A DNA stretch of 64,000 nucleotides. It comes from Triatoma infestans. Its lineage: Eukaryota; Arthropoda; Insecta; Hemiptera; Reduviidae. Below the pieces are notes generated by a model, which saw only the letters and a program-made list of their open reading frames with translations, was not told where the DNA came from and ran no database searches. This document shows, one piece after another, positions 32,370 through 44,985 of the stretch (position 1 is its first letter; the number at the start of each line of letters is the position of its first letter). The DNA is taken from contig JAAEAF010014524.1 of NCBI GenBank assembly GCA_011037195.1, forward strand, positions 1-64,000, written 5' to 3'. Position numbers and translations under genes: made by a program.

Positions 32370-33175
32370 GCCGATATCAGCCAGATTAGCGCTATGGTCG
32401 CTTCAACGAGGCTTATCCTAGGTCACGGCACCGCCGTGCAGATGAATGGGCCACAACTTTCAAGAAACCAAACTCCTTCTTACCTAGAAAAAAACATTCA
32501 GAATTATCTCCCCCCTTGTCAGGGAGTATAGAGAATCTCTGGAAGCGTTATCCCGGCACAATAAAGTTTGGCTGGTATGGTATGGGTGCCGGGGCATAAG
32601 GGGATTAAAGGTAATGAACTAGCCGTCCAACTGGCCAGAGACGGAGCGAATACTCCGTTTTGTGGGCCGGAACCCGTTCTGGGGATGGTGTCTCTGAGAG
32701 AATGGACTCGGAGAGAGCACTATCGTCACTGGAGGCTAAGTACTGGGGCAAAATACGGCAAAATGGTCATGCAAGCCTGTGCAGAAGAAGAACCAGAGAG
32801 ACCCTGGGTTTAAGCAGGTATCAGATTTGTCTGATAACGGTCCTGTTTACGGGCATGGTAGGTTCAAGAAACATCTGCACAAGGTGGGATTGGTTGATTC
32901 GGAGCCTTGTGCGACTGTAGGAGGAGGAGGAGACGGCCTCTCACCTGTTGTTTGATTGCGTTGCATCGGCACATTGCGGTACGAGATCTTCAGCACGTTG
33001 AGACCGGAGGAAATTGTACTACAAGAAGGACTGGTGGGGAAGGTTCTGGACCTCATGAAGAGGGGGGCTTCCTCTACTAGGTGTTGAGGGGTTGGCACAA
33101 TAAGCCTCAATGCGTGGGCTGCAGGGCCTGGGTTCAAGTCCCCCCGCCCCTGTGTTATTCTAATTCTAATTCTAC
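32370..33175 (+). mobile_element. Non-LTR retrotransposon fragment: RNase H and zinc-finger tail
   Basis: WLVWVPGHKGIKGNELAVQL (about 32570-32630) is the third RNase H motif (GHKGIKGNE). Upstream, STRLILGHGTAV is probably degraded sequence of the same element. Downstream are REWTRREHYRHW and, in another frame, LSRYQICLITVLFTG and HKVGLVDSEPC, the gag-like zinc tail. The 3' end has a GGTTCAAGTCC, which could act as a B box, and an ATTCTAATTCTAATTCTA tail at about 33156-33173. Frameshifts and stops show it is dead. It differs from the families at 15.6 and 58.1 kb. Confidence 0.78.
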
Positions 33176-33670
33176 TTAGAAAACAAACGTATTTAAGCTC
33201 TGCAATTCGAGAGTTCGAATGAGACCACAATGAACTTTTAACAGTCTAAACTCTGCATTCGGAGAAGCGTAAACAAGCAATCAAGAATTCAAGAAAAAGC
33301 CAATCTGTTCAACAGCTTATTGTATCGACATGTCTACCACAACTTTCTCAAAGAGTTAATGCAAGTAACTGCTTACAACAAGCAATCAACTGATTTCACA
33401 CAGCACTCTGACTAGAGCAACTTTTACTGGCACTCGAGTTCTCAACAAGCTAGCCAAATTAGCTAACCGAATCGTACGTTAGAGAACACATAAGACGTCT
33501 AAGTCGAGCTGCCCTCATCGAGCTCTATATACTTCAGAGCTAAGACATTAACATAATTATTTTTCACTTGGCCATTTTTTTCTCTCGGTATACTCTTTTC
33601 TCCTCACACAATACTTAAAACATAAAATCGCATTTTAGTGCCAGTAGTGTGTATTATTTCGTCCTCACGT
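33176..33670. other. Intergenic, nothing recognised
   Basis: Moderately AT-rich sequence without a credible frame, repeat family or RNA gene. Confidence 0.5.
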
Positions 33671-33885
33671 GTCGGTCTAGTGGTTAGCGCACTTGTTTTC
33701 GGTGCTAGTATTCATGGTTCGATTCCCATGTAGGCAAAGTCGGAATCGCACCTAGCTAGCAAAGGTCAGAACTAAACGGCAAGGGAACTGTGGCATGCTT
33801 CCCTACCCCATTGCCAATAAAAATTGCCGTCTGGAAGTCTTGGTTCTTCAGGGGCTGTTGCGCCATTGGTTTAATTTAATTTAAT
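33671..33885 (+). mobile_element. tRNA-derived SINE, family 2
   Basis: The head GTCGGTCTAGTGGTTAGCGC contains the A box TAGCGCACTTG (33685-33695), and the B box GGTTCGATTCC is at 33716-33726. The body differs from family 1 and includes GAACTGTGGCATGCTTCCCT and GGGGCTGTTGCGCCATTGG. The tail is TTTAATTTAATTTAAT. Family assignment is new to this window; only this copy was found. Confidence 0.78.
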
Positions 33886-34799
33886 ACATCAACAATAACC
33901 TGCAACTATTTCTGGGGTACAGAATCAATATAGAGTAGATTAATAGAAGTTTGAGTGCACTATCAGTCCTAAAAAACGAATATATCTGAGCGTTGCTAGG
34001 AATTAAATTAAAAGGATTTTATTTATGGAAGACCCCCACTGTTGCATGCAATTCTTCTGTACTCAATGATGAGCTATGTCCAAAAACTCTAAACGAATTT
34101 CTTTATTATAATTACATATTTAATTGTGGTAACTGTGATATTTCAAAAATCATTCACATCTTCATTATTGGCCTCTCATGTTTTCCCATTAAATCAAGTA
34201 AAAAGAACCCTGCGCATAAGTATACCCAACCCTAGGTGCAATAACTTCACAATAGGCGTAAAGGGCGATTTCTACTTGGCGATATTTGATCATTAAAATG
34301 ACATGGTTACGTCGATGTATTTCTTTTATTCATAACTAGGGTCTCCAGTAATAGTAGCCTCAGAAATATATCAGAAATTATTACAGCCCTCATTTGGGAA
34401 GCAATTTTTTTGGAAATTCCAAATACCAACATCACAAAAGTAGTGCATTACTTGTGATCTGTTAAACTATAGACATAAGTGAGAGCATTAAAAATTGGAG
34501 GGATGATTTTACTTTGGAATGATTGAATTTTAAATTAGATCGTTTAAATGTTCCATAAAGTTTAATATTAAGTTATATCGGGGCAAGAAATAATGGATAA
34601 CTCAACTGTTCAATAGTATTTTAAGCTAAAAAGAAAAACAAACAGTTAAATTCTGATTTTAAAATGTTGTAATAATTAGAAATAGAAATTTCACAATTAT
34701 CGCTCAAAATAGAAAATAATAGTTTAAATTTAAGTTTTAAATGAATAACTTTTTGCTATAGAGCAAACATTCTCGACTTATTCTTCAGACTTAGCAATG
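33886..34799. other. Intergenic, nothing recognised
   Basis: AT-rich. The open frame at 33993-34235 has several cysteines but no signal peptide, domain or splice support. Confidence 0.4.
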
Positions 34800-34874
34800 T
34801 GTGACCAATGGCAATTCAATATTCTGTGACCAATGGCAATTCAATATTCTGTGACCAATGGCAATTCAATATTC
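34800..34874 (+). repeat. Three perfect 25-bp tandem repeats
   Basis: TGTGACCAATGGCAATTCAA followed by TATTC occurs three times in a row without a mismatch (34800-34824, 34825-34849, 34850-34874). The perfect identity suggests recent slippage or duplication. An open frame of 60 codons (34833-35015) runs from the array into unique sequence but is not recognised. Confidence 0.9.
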
Positions 34875-37800
34875 TTCAAGAAAAGTCTTCATAGAAGACA
34901 GTCTACACCCGAAGTAGAAAGACATCAAATTCTTGAAGGTATAAAAAAAACGACTAGGCTGAAATATTTACCTTTGGTGAACGTCAGATTAATAAAAAAA
35001 AACATGATGCTGTAGAAGAAATATTCGAACATAAATAAAATATTGTTCAAAAAAGAACTTGTAGTTTCTTTGTATAATAACTTGCCAATCATATAACATG
35101 AATGCCTTTTATCTCTTTTAAAAATAACAGTAAATACTTCAGTAAAACAGCAGATGATCTGTTAAGTAGAAAAAAGTGTTCCCTTCAGAATAATATTCAA
35201 CCGAAACTGAAATGTATAAAAGGAAGTAAGAAAAAAGGTTTTATTTTAAATTAGAATTAAAGAGAGTAAACTGAGCGTATGGGAATATGTGTATAGTAAA
35301 AACAGGCTCTAGAAAATGGTTAGAGAGAAAGGGATAATATTCCAAACTCACACCCTGGTCCAGACACCCACATCCACTTTTACAGAGAGCTAGCTGTAAG
35401 CTGTAAGTGGGCATTAGAACGAGCAGACTTACCACAGCTGTTAGCTGCTATATGTGTGGCCACCCACCGGTAATAGATAGTTAGCTCCTCTCCCGTCGGA
35501 CTGACCCATTCTGGAGGCGGTTATACCATCGCCACACACTGATAACCCCATTATGATGAACTGCCCACCGCAACACAAAACTAGAGTACAACCATTCCCT
35601 GTCTGTATGTATGTATATAGTTTACTACTTCTGGCCCTCATTCTTTCTCACACCATTCTCTCTCCTCCTAAACCTAAACCCGACTAGCATGAGGCTAATT
35701 TTTATCTAAGCCTACCTAACTACAAATTTTCTATGCTAAGCAAAAAAAAACAAAACTTTTTTATCTTTTCTGCCATAAATAATTTTATTTTTAATTTCTC
35801 TTTCTATTTATCTAGTTATTAATAATCTTTGTGTTGCCTTTTCTTTGTCCATATTTTACTTAGTATCCACTAATTACCTAGGATATATTTTCCTCAAGTG
35901 TCTTAATTTAATAACTTCACTTTTACAACAGAAAAGTGCGAATTAAGTTTCCATATACTGAAGCATTAGGGGTAAGTTCACTGTACTTGCATCGCGTGAT
36001 GCAGTTCTGTTTCTCTTCTGTTCCTCTTCTTTGGAATACTACTTATGATATATACGCCTCAAGAAACGTCAGATACATTCCAAGTAACGTCACCATAAGA
36101 TTAATTACACTAACATTTAACAATCCCGCCGCAACTATTCTAGGCGGGTGTAGAGATGTTTTACTAATGTGGACAGAGAAAAATGAAGAATAGAAAATGT
36201 GAACACTGATTGAATAATATTATTTGAGTAAACAAAGTACTGCAAGGACTTTAAAAACTGAGTATGGAGGAAGAGTGTGGTATCGTGAAAAATGACAGGC
36301 TGAGCCCACAGAACGTTAGTGATGCTGTTTTCTTGATGGCTGTGTGTGTGTGTGTTTGTGCAAGGACTGAATCACAGATTTCTTTTACGGTTGAATGTCG
36401 CTAGCGTTAATTAATTTCTCCTTTTTCTCTTTAACTTTTCCTTTCTGTTTTTTTATGGTGTTAGCTAGGCGGATCTCAATCTCTCCTACGATTAAAGTTT
36501 GAATTGCTTGTGGTAGGGAGATAGGTTACGCCTCATATTGAGTGATATTGCTATGGGCGGTGCCTTATTTTGCTACAGGCAATCCATTACACGCCACCGG
36601 CAATCCATTACAACGGCTATAAACGTATCCTCACGATACATCGCTATTCTGTCGCGCTCTCATCTTTATTTTCTCTCGCTTTTTTTAATGTCCTTCTTGA
36701 AGCAATAGATATCGCTGGTGCCTGAAGACCGTCTTCTTGAAGCGAAGCCACATTAAACTTACATTATACAATCATGTGTAAATTATTCATTGCAGTCTAA
36801 TACAATCAATTCATTTGGTATTTATTATACATATTCAAGTGAAGTGTAATAAACTTTAGTAATTTTGTTTATGATTGAAATTAGTAAGTGTTAAAAACCT
36901 GAATTCTCTTAAAACAAGTAAAAGTCCAATATTCAGATGGTAAGAAATATTTTTGTAATCTTGGAAAATTATATACAAGACAAATCCTGGATGACAAATT
37001 TCATAAAACCTTATTAATTTTTACAAATAATTACTCTTTTTTTTAACAATATTAATTTTTTTAATTAAAAATGATAAATTTCTAAGTTAGTCTTTACTTA
37101 CAACATTTTAACCAACATAAATCCTTGGTTAAAGTCACATACACGAGTGTGCGTGCGTGTTTGCATGAATGTGTGCGTAAAATATACTTCTTCCATCTAG
37201 TAATAAAATACTAAGGCACCACATGGGGCTCGTAACGTACTCAATTTGATTTTAACAGAACCTAGTTACTGCTATGAAACTGAAAGTTCATGTCAGTATT
37301 ATGCATAATAATTTATGGGCACTAGCTCTATGGGCACTTACAGGCCGCCTTATACTGAGTATGGTCAACATCATTATTATCTAAATTCCCATTTACAATG
37401 TGTGAAATATTTTAAACATTCTACATTATTTAGAGAGTATACTCATGCACACTGAGCCACCAAGTATGACATATTCTAAAAAAAGTTAAAACTAATTAAT
37501 GTAATATCACTTAACCTAATTCATTTAAATATCAGAAGTGATCCATTATATTTTTGCAGATAAGTAACTTATTTATATAATTGAGTAATTATTGAACTTT
37601 GACAGGTTTTACTGATCTTTTCCAAATGATAAAATAGGGAAATACGGAACAAGATTTATAAAGGTATGGAATCAATTTTGAAACTAAGGAAGTCCTACCA
37701 AAAAGATAAGGATGTAAGATTTGTCTAAGATTATAGAAAAAAGAGACGCGCAATATTGATAGCAGTCTCTCACATTTTTATCGCAGCTTACTTGCTAATG

Positions 37801-38390
37801 TGTACTGCAGAATAAGTGTAGAGATTAAGAGAGCGCTTAGGTGTTCTCGACTTACATTTCGATATTAGCCCAAATTTAAACAAAACAAAACAAAAATACT
37901 TGAAGTGATGGGCGGAGCTTAAAGTGTTATTGTGCTGTACTGTGCTAGAGATGAGAAGCGTGGAATCAGTGGCTAGAAAAAGGTAACATTTCCATTCTCA
38001 GATTACTCTATTGATACTTGATTCTTGAGGCGCCATAAAAATCAAACCTTACATCAAAACAATAACTAAAACTTAAAAAATTTATAATCAGTATATTGTA
38101 AAAATTTTATTAAAGAATATAGAGAGAGAGAATGAGAAATAAATAAATTAGTACGGAAATTAAAATAAATTGATAAAGATTATAATTTATGGTTTACTTT
38201 TCTAACCAAACAGGTATCCATTCTTTATTTATAGCAATAAATATTGTACTAGGTTTTGAATGAAATATGTGGGACAGAATGTTGTCCAAAGCATGAGTTT
38301 AGTTTCGGGTGAAAGTGAAAAATTATTTCTAAAAAGTAAAAAAAAAATAACAATGAATGAGTCTTAGTAACTTGTTGTTTGTGTCATATT
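34875..38390. other. Intergenic, no supported gene
   Basis: AT-rich with scattered less AT-rich patches. At 35932-35971 a 40-bp segment lies between CTTTTACAACAG and GGTAAGT and could be a tiny exon, but nothing supports it further. At 36586-36621 GGCAATCCATTACA occurs twice. The frames at 35441-35641 and 35936-36193 have no recognisable content. Confidence 0.4.
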
Positions 38391-38397
38391 CTTCAGC

Positions 38398-38625
38398 AAA
38401 ATGGCACTACTAAGAAACTATAGAAAGGTATGGCGAGTGTTTGGAATTCGAAATGGAGGAAGAAACAATATGTGGATGATAAAGGAACTTGGTGTGTGAG
38501 ATAGATAGCTTGCGAAGATTCAGTATACAATGGGAAGAGGACAAGAAAGTTACTTGCTATAAAGGAGGCAGTGGTGGCCAAGCACAAAGCACGCAATGGC
38601 AACATATTTCTCGCTTACTAGCAAC
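38398..38625 (+). repeat. Diverged repeat pair, copy 1
   Basis: It shares a run of words with 43340-43550: TTTGGAATTCGAAATGGAGG versus TTTGGAATCCGGAATGAAGG, then AACAATATGTGGATGA, GACAAGAAAGTTACTTG and a GCAATGGC/TCATGGC block. Both copies are on the plus strand about 5 kb apart. No coding or element class is recognised. Confidence 0.5.
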
Positions 38626-38884
38626 AACACTAACCATCTTTTATATGTTGCTCTACTATTTCTATTAGATTGTTTTTTTTTTTATTGCTAATCTAACACT
38701 CATAGCATATCCACAGACACAATTACCAAATAGTCCTAAGATTAAAATTAATCTAGGAATACCGTCGTAAGCAATCATATTGCAAACATCATCTTACATA
38801 TTTTATAAATTCAGTAACTAAAATTGTTATTTTTTGCTTATATTTATTAACTAATTAGTTCTGGAAATTCGCTCTTGGTCAGTT

Positions 38885-39078
38885 GTAAAGACAAGCAATA
38901 ATAATTAGCCAACGTTGCGGCTATCAACGTTCAAAATATTAAAGGCTTCTTTGAAAATTTAAGAACGATTTTGCTGGAAATTTTATTACGACAAGGCCGA
39001 GAATTTTAAGACAAGATTAGAAATGCAACACATCTTGATACGATAGTCGAAACGTTGGCTAAGTCTTAGTGTTTCTTC
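38885..39078. repeat. Inverted repeat pair resembling hammerhead-like TIRs
   Basis: AGCCAACGTTGCGGCTATC (38907-38925) and GATAGTCGAAACGTTGGCT (39042-39060) are inverted copies with two mismatches, separated by about 115 bp. The right arm contains GTCGAAACGTTGG, similar to the GAAACGTC core found at 1076-1111 and at 42926-43245. It is probably a small TIR element. Confidence 0.5.
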
Positions 39079-39079
39079 A

Positions 39080-41345
39080 TCAATTACCGAAATACAGAAT
39101 ACTTTCACCGGAAAATATGTTAAGAGCCGAGAATTCCACCGTATACATTGTTTTAGATTAAATTAATATCGCTTCCTTAAAATCGTCCATTTTTATATTT
39201 TTTAATCGTCTAGAGATCAATTTTACGGAATGGCCGCAAAAATTCATCCGCAAGACTGTCATTTTATTTTTCATCTATGATATCTGAAGCATCAAATTTT
39301 CTGTCGATTAAACTTCTTCAGAAAGACCTCTGCCTAGGTCAGAATTCATGCTTTCGCCTTTACTGCGAACGATTCGTGGTGCTATAAAACTTAAACTGGC
39401 GTTTCCCTAAACTTGGTAAATCTCGCAAATTTCGAAGGTCCCTCCTAAAACAAAACCTGCACGATTAAGATACAGGCTTATTGTGAAAGTAAGTAAATAG
39501 AGAGAGCACAATGGGCCATTTGGTCTATGTACAGTACAGTCTAAACTCCGTATTATCTTCTTACACTGCCATATGTGCCAGAATTCAGCAGAGAAAACAA
39601 CTTCTTCGCTTAGTGTTAAAGAAGAGAGACTTAGTTCGTCAATCAGCGCATCTAAGTACGGTATTAAGAATGGTCTTGAAATCTTTTGCCATATTGAATA
39701 TGATTATTTTATCAAAAACTAAAAATTACAAAAAGGTATTGTTTGATGAGTTATTTGATAATAGGATAATTTATTGAATTAAACAATAGCATGATAACGC
39801 AAGCCTTTCTATAATAATCCCATAATACGATAAGAATTGTAATCTAAGCAATGGTAACAGAAGTTTTAAGATAAATGTACGAGCAAGGAATGGCGTTCGG
39901 CTGCAAAAGCTGAAGAGGAGATTTCTAGTGAAAAACAAAAATTGTGGGCGTTGGGAAGCATAAGAAAAGGGTATTAAGAGGTTTTCCACAAGATATATTT
40001 TCCAAAGGAAGTACTAGAGCACTGTTCTTACCCTTGTGGTTATAGAGGGAAGCTGTGATGGTTTTTAACGGTGCTGGAACACACAGGGCTATGAAGGTTA
40101 TGAGCTAGAAGGTTATGGGTTCTAAGTAGTTTGAATGTACCGACCAAGCTCTATAATACCAAGCGTATAACTCCGAAATATCTCTCTAAGTCTCTCTCAC
40201 TCTCTCTCTCTCTCTCGTCTGTCTGTAAGTATGACTGTCTCTCTTTCCCTTCTTCTTCTCCGCTGTAAGAGATTTAATGAGATGCTCAGCAACCCCAAAA
40301 ACAGCTATTTTTAGCCATTTCAATTTGACTGGTAAGGAATGTAGAGAGGGAATAAGATCGAAGTCCATGAAGCCTGCAGGGGTTAAAAGACCACTTCACC
40401 ATTACATCATCATCTGCTTCGTCTTTTTCCCCCACCTCACTTATACCCTTCTTATTCTTCGCCAAGTCATTTGCCGTTTAGTGGGAATGAAGGAACAGTA
40501 AAAAGCAATACAACCAAACCCTACTTATATGCCATAATAACCAGAAGTTCTCCGCTCATAATTTTCCCGACAACATTGAAAGTATCCGACTGGTTTACAA
40601 TAATTGAATATGTAGCAAAAGGCAATGATATTAAGAGCCACATTTATTAGAGACTCTTTTTAATCTTTTTTCTAAAGGATATAACTTCAATTGTTAATAA
40701 AAATTTAGAATATTCTAGCAAAAATTCAGCTTAATTAATGTCATGAAGAAATGCTATTAACATTGTTAGTTCTTTCAAAGATGATTGAATGCTATAGAAC
40801 AAGTTTTATTGAGGATTGTAAGGAATTGGCTTTTATGGGAACATTTCACGGGAAGTACTGTGTACTGTCCAAAGAGGTGTAGAGGTGAACTCCTAAATTT
40901 TATTTGTAAAAGGTGCATACATAATAGAATACAACTGTGTTCATTATGTAACTAAATGAGGAGGACGATGGAGTTCACTTCTTGGCGGTATGTCCTATAT
41001 TGGACCCGCATGGGGTCAAGTACTTCCTAACTAGGACTTTAAGTATAAATCAAGTAATAGAATACCTCAATAGAAAGAACTGGAAACTACTAAATGTAAA
41101 AAATGTACCTACAGTTACAAAAATGTACTAAAACAAAACTTGCAGGTCACAAACTCCGGGAAAAAACCTTATAAATAACTAAACAGGCAAATGATAAAAT
41201 GAAAGTAAAATGAACTCCTGGGAGAGGTATTATCTCGGCAGAATTAGCTTCTTTTTTTTGTTCAAATTTGTTTTTACTAGAAAAAAAAAAAAAGAAGAAA
41301 AAGATTTAGATAATTTTTGAATATTTTGTAGATTATTTTGAGTGT
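39080..41345. other. Intergenic with CT microsatellite
   Basis: No supported gene. A CT run lies at about 40190-40217. The frames at 39511-39777, 40186-40368 and 40277-40501 have no recognised domain and partly derive from the simple repeat. Confidence 0.4.
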
Positions 41346-41346
41346 A

Positions 41347-41770
<424 letters not shown>

Positions 41771-41949
41771 ATGTAGCTTACGTTGTTAATTTCTTTAACC
41801 ACATCAAAGGCAACCAACTTGAGTTTTTTTTTTGTTTTTTTTTTTGCACAATTACATTAACTGAGCTTAAGTTTTTTTAAACAAAATGGCTGAAACATTA
41901 TGGTAGTTCAATAATAATTTGTTACTGCCTATTTTCTATGAACGTCTTT

Positions 41950-42184
41950 TTTGGCGAAAACACAAATTTTTGTTACCATCCTTTGCTGCAATAAGAGACA
42001 GTATCGTCTCCCTGTCAAATATTCGAAGATCCTAATTCCTCTATTCGTAGCTCTAATGTTGAATTTCTACTGAAAAATTTGATGGTGCAGACGCTTGAAG
42101 GTTCAGCCATTCTTTTGATTCTATACAAATACGCACGATTCATACCATAACCGCATTTAGGACCGGAATAATATAGAAGTCTAC

Positions 42185-42221
<37 letters not shown>

Positions 42222-42835
42222 CGTGTACTTATCCTTCGGCTAATTACATCAGGAAAAAATTCCTTGGTATAATGGCGCTTTCTCTGTGCCCAGTCCGAAT
42301 TACCAGCGAGATAGATTTTCTTCAGCTAGAATAACTTTACATACTCTTTGAGGCACACTCTTTTTAAAGATATTCAAATCCTGGGAACTCTGGTTTGGCC
42401 AGTGTATCTGCAGCCTCGTTACCCTCTCGACCCACATGCGATCTCATTCAACAAAAATCATAGATCTCCCTTTTTCTCTTTTTTTAAGCTATATACATAC
42501 ATACATACTATAGTATTTATTTTTTTGATTAAAGGCGAATGATTTCTATGGTTTTTGATGCTATCTATTCCAATTCTGCTATCTGTATAAATTGTTCTTT
42601 TTTCAATATCCTGATTAATTTTCCCAGCCGCTGAACTCTTGCTCCATTCTAGTGTTTTAATCAATGCCAGCTGCACATATTGATTATTAGAGCAACATCT
42701 ACTGAGGGGAAATCGACCTATTTCATTCTTGCACACAATAACAGCACAACCAACGGCTTCAGAACAACATTTCTTACCATCAGTGTAAATAGACGGAATA
42801 TTTTCTGACTGGAAACACCTTCTTTCAATAGATTA
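41950..42835 (-). mobile_element. Non-LTR retrotransposon fragment, RNase H to zinc tail
   Basis: On the minus strand, RTIYTDSRIGIDSIKN (about 42600-42550) is the RNase H TDS motif. RSHVGREGNEAADTLAK (about 42440-42390) is the GH...GNE.AD motif. RAYLYRIKRMAEPSSVC (about 42150-42090) is the start of the zinc tail. Motifs lie in different frames with stops, so the copy is dead. A 35-base A run (42186-42220) interrupts it between the RNase H and the tail. Confidence 0.78.
42186..42220. repeat. 35-base A run
   Basis: An uninterrupted A tract within the decayed LINE at 41950-42835. It is on the wrong strand to be that element's own tail. Confidence 0.9.
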
Positions 42836-42925
42836 CTATAGCTCTATATGTTGCCATAGGGAATAGCCAATCGGCTGTTGTACTGCAAAATGTATGTGAA
42901 CAAAATATTTATTTGGGTTCACGTA

Positions 42926-43245
42926 GTGAAGAAAAATTCTTGTTTTGCCGACGTTTCCACCTTTGGATGATATCTTCTTCAGATCTATATTAAACAAAAC
43001 AACATTTATATTATATTTTACAATTTTACAAATAAATATGCCATCATATATTTGCCATTTTGTAAACAAATTATGCCAATTATTTGCCGAAATTGTAGAA
43101 ATGTTGTGTAAATGTTGCTCTGTTTCATATAGTTCTCTGTTAATATTAGTTTAATATAGTTATAGCTCTTTAAATAATTAATATAGTTCTGAAGAGGACC
43201 GCAAGCATGTGTAGAAACGTCTGCCAAACAAAAAGTTTTCTTCAC
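42926..43245. mobile_element. Small TIR element with hammerhead-like ends
   Basis: About 35-bp terminal inverted repeats: left GTGAAGAAAAATTCTTGTTT, TGCCGACGTTTCCAC; right, read backwards, GTGAAGAAAACTTTTTGTTT, GGCAGACGTTTCTACAC. Each arm, read inward-to-outward, carries CTGAAGA, about 18 nt, GAAAC and GTC, as in the hammerhead core, though helix II is degraded in both. The 320-bp unit has no coding capacity. It could be a MITE-like or Penelope-related structure. Confidence 0.6.
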
Positions 43246-43339
43246 TGACTTAATCCCTAAAAATCTATAATTATAGATTTGAATAACAAAGTCAACAAAC
43301 CAAACTTGAAAATCACTGTAAGCTCAGGCTTGCAGTACT

Positions 43340-43550
43340 AAAAACACGAGGCTAAGAAGCGGAGGAAATTAGTGCCTAATTTGGAATCCGGAATGAAGGA
43401 GAAAATAATGTGGATGAAGAAGGGAAAGTTGGTGTGCTAGACAGGTTTATCTGTGGGATGTCACACTTTACTGGAAGGTGACAAGAAAGTTACTTGTTAA
43501 AAAGACGCCAAGCAAACAGCAATCATTCATGGCAGGATACTTCACACAAC
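43340..43550 (+). repeat. Diverged repeat pair, copy 2
   Basis: Counterpart of 38398-38625; see there for shared words. It lies just right of the TIR element. Confidence 0.5.
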
Positions 43551-44400
43551 CGGCAGTATAATTTAAAATTCTTCCATATTTAACAGTTTTCTATGTAAAA
43601 TTACTTGCTAGAATTCCAACTTTAAAAAAAAAATACGACAACTGCAAGTGAAAATTTACAGTATAATTTCAGATTTTTTCCCCGAATTTTCTCGGTAAAT
43701 ATTTTTTTGAAACACTTTTCCGGAATTATGCCTAATTTTAATCTGTCGTGATAATTTTGTCGGGAACTGCCAGAACCTCTGCCACACAATCTAGTGCTTT
43801 GCAGGCAGTAAATCCTATGGAGAGTTTTACTAAATGAACTATATTAGACCTCTATGATAAACTTTTTGTATGTCACGTATACAGTAGCTTTAAATGTGAA
43901 CAAATAATAAATAATTTAATTGCTACTTAATCTTAATATAACTAAATTAGCGAAGTTATATAAATTTTTAAGTTTAGCTGTGAAGTAAGATCAGTGAATC
44001 AATAAAATATATTTTTTAGTTTAATTTATTTTTTTGACTAAATATATTCCCCCTCCCCACAGAATGATACAACTACCATTTATTGGTAACAACTATTAAG
44101 GATACATAAAAAGGAAAAAAGTAGGGAAAACATCTTATTGAATGGACTTACAATAAAAAGAGGCTGCTCAACTTTGTTGAGGTGCAAAAAACACAGTATT
44201 CCGATCTATTCAAAGACAACAGTACGTACATAATAAAAATGAAGAAAGCAAGCGTATTGCAAGAGTGCCGCAACGAGCAATGTAAATAAAACAATTTTTG
44301 ATACGGGAACATAAAATATCAAAAGTCACGAAGGAAGAAAAAATTAAACGGAAAAAAAAGAAGGAAATAATAACTATATATATGATTGTGTCTGATGCCT
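43551..44400. other. Intergenic, nothing recognised
   Basis: AT-rich sequence without a credible frame. The left part may include 3' UTR of the minus-strand R2-like element that ends at 44403. Confidence 0.45.
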
Positions 44401-44402
44401 AC

Positions 44403-44985
44403 TTAGTCTATAATAATTGACTCTACTAGGCTTGTCAATTTAGATGGGTCAACACCGACCTCATCCAAAAAACCTCGAGTTGTCTGCGGGATAGTACCTC
44501 TTGCCCCAAACCATAGGCCGTGGACAGTGTAATCCCTATCGCCATATTGCTCTCTAAATTTTTCTTTATAATAAGGAATGCACTTTTCATATATGGCTAT
44601 TTTCTCCAAGTCCACCTTACTTGCCTGATCACAGTCATTGGTCTCATAACGGATTGTGCGATCTAGGATGATTGCTGATTTCCCACTCTCGGCAAAGGCA
44701 ATAATACCTTGAAGCACCGTCAGTATCGACACCATTTACTTCTTCGTGGGAGGTAAAACCTTTTTCGCTTAACAGGTCCATTAATGTGTGCTTAACTCGG
44801 TGATGGCGCCCGTCACAAGGAGCATACTATTTGGACAATGCCCAAGAACATGGGCCAGAGTTTCATTCTCTCTGCCACACTTGCGACAGAGGGGTCCAGC
44901 ATTTCCCAAGAACCGGTCACCAACTCCGGGTACACCACGGAGAGGTGAAGTTACTTGGTGGTAATAACACTTCAGATGATAAGAC
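44403..44985 (-). mobile_element. R2-like non-LTR retrotransposon, 3' end with zinc knuckle and endonuclease
   Basis: On the minus strand, CRKCGRENETLAHVLGHC (about 44890-44835) is the CCHC knuckle. RHHRVKHTLMDLL follows in the next frame. Then a 110-codon frame (44735-44403) gives SAIILDRTIRYETND, KIAIYEKCIPYYKEKF, and TVHGLWFGARGTIP up to the stop. This order matches the restriction-like endonuclease and C-terminus of R2-clade elements. Two frame shifts break the copy. The C-terminal frame itself is intact. R2 elements normally insert in 28S rDNA, but no rDNA is visible here. Confidence 0.82.

Noticed and set aside
35932..35971. 40-bp micro-exon between CTTTTACAACAG and GTAAGT
   Set aside because: Good splice sites, but only 13 codons and no partner exons or homology.
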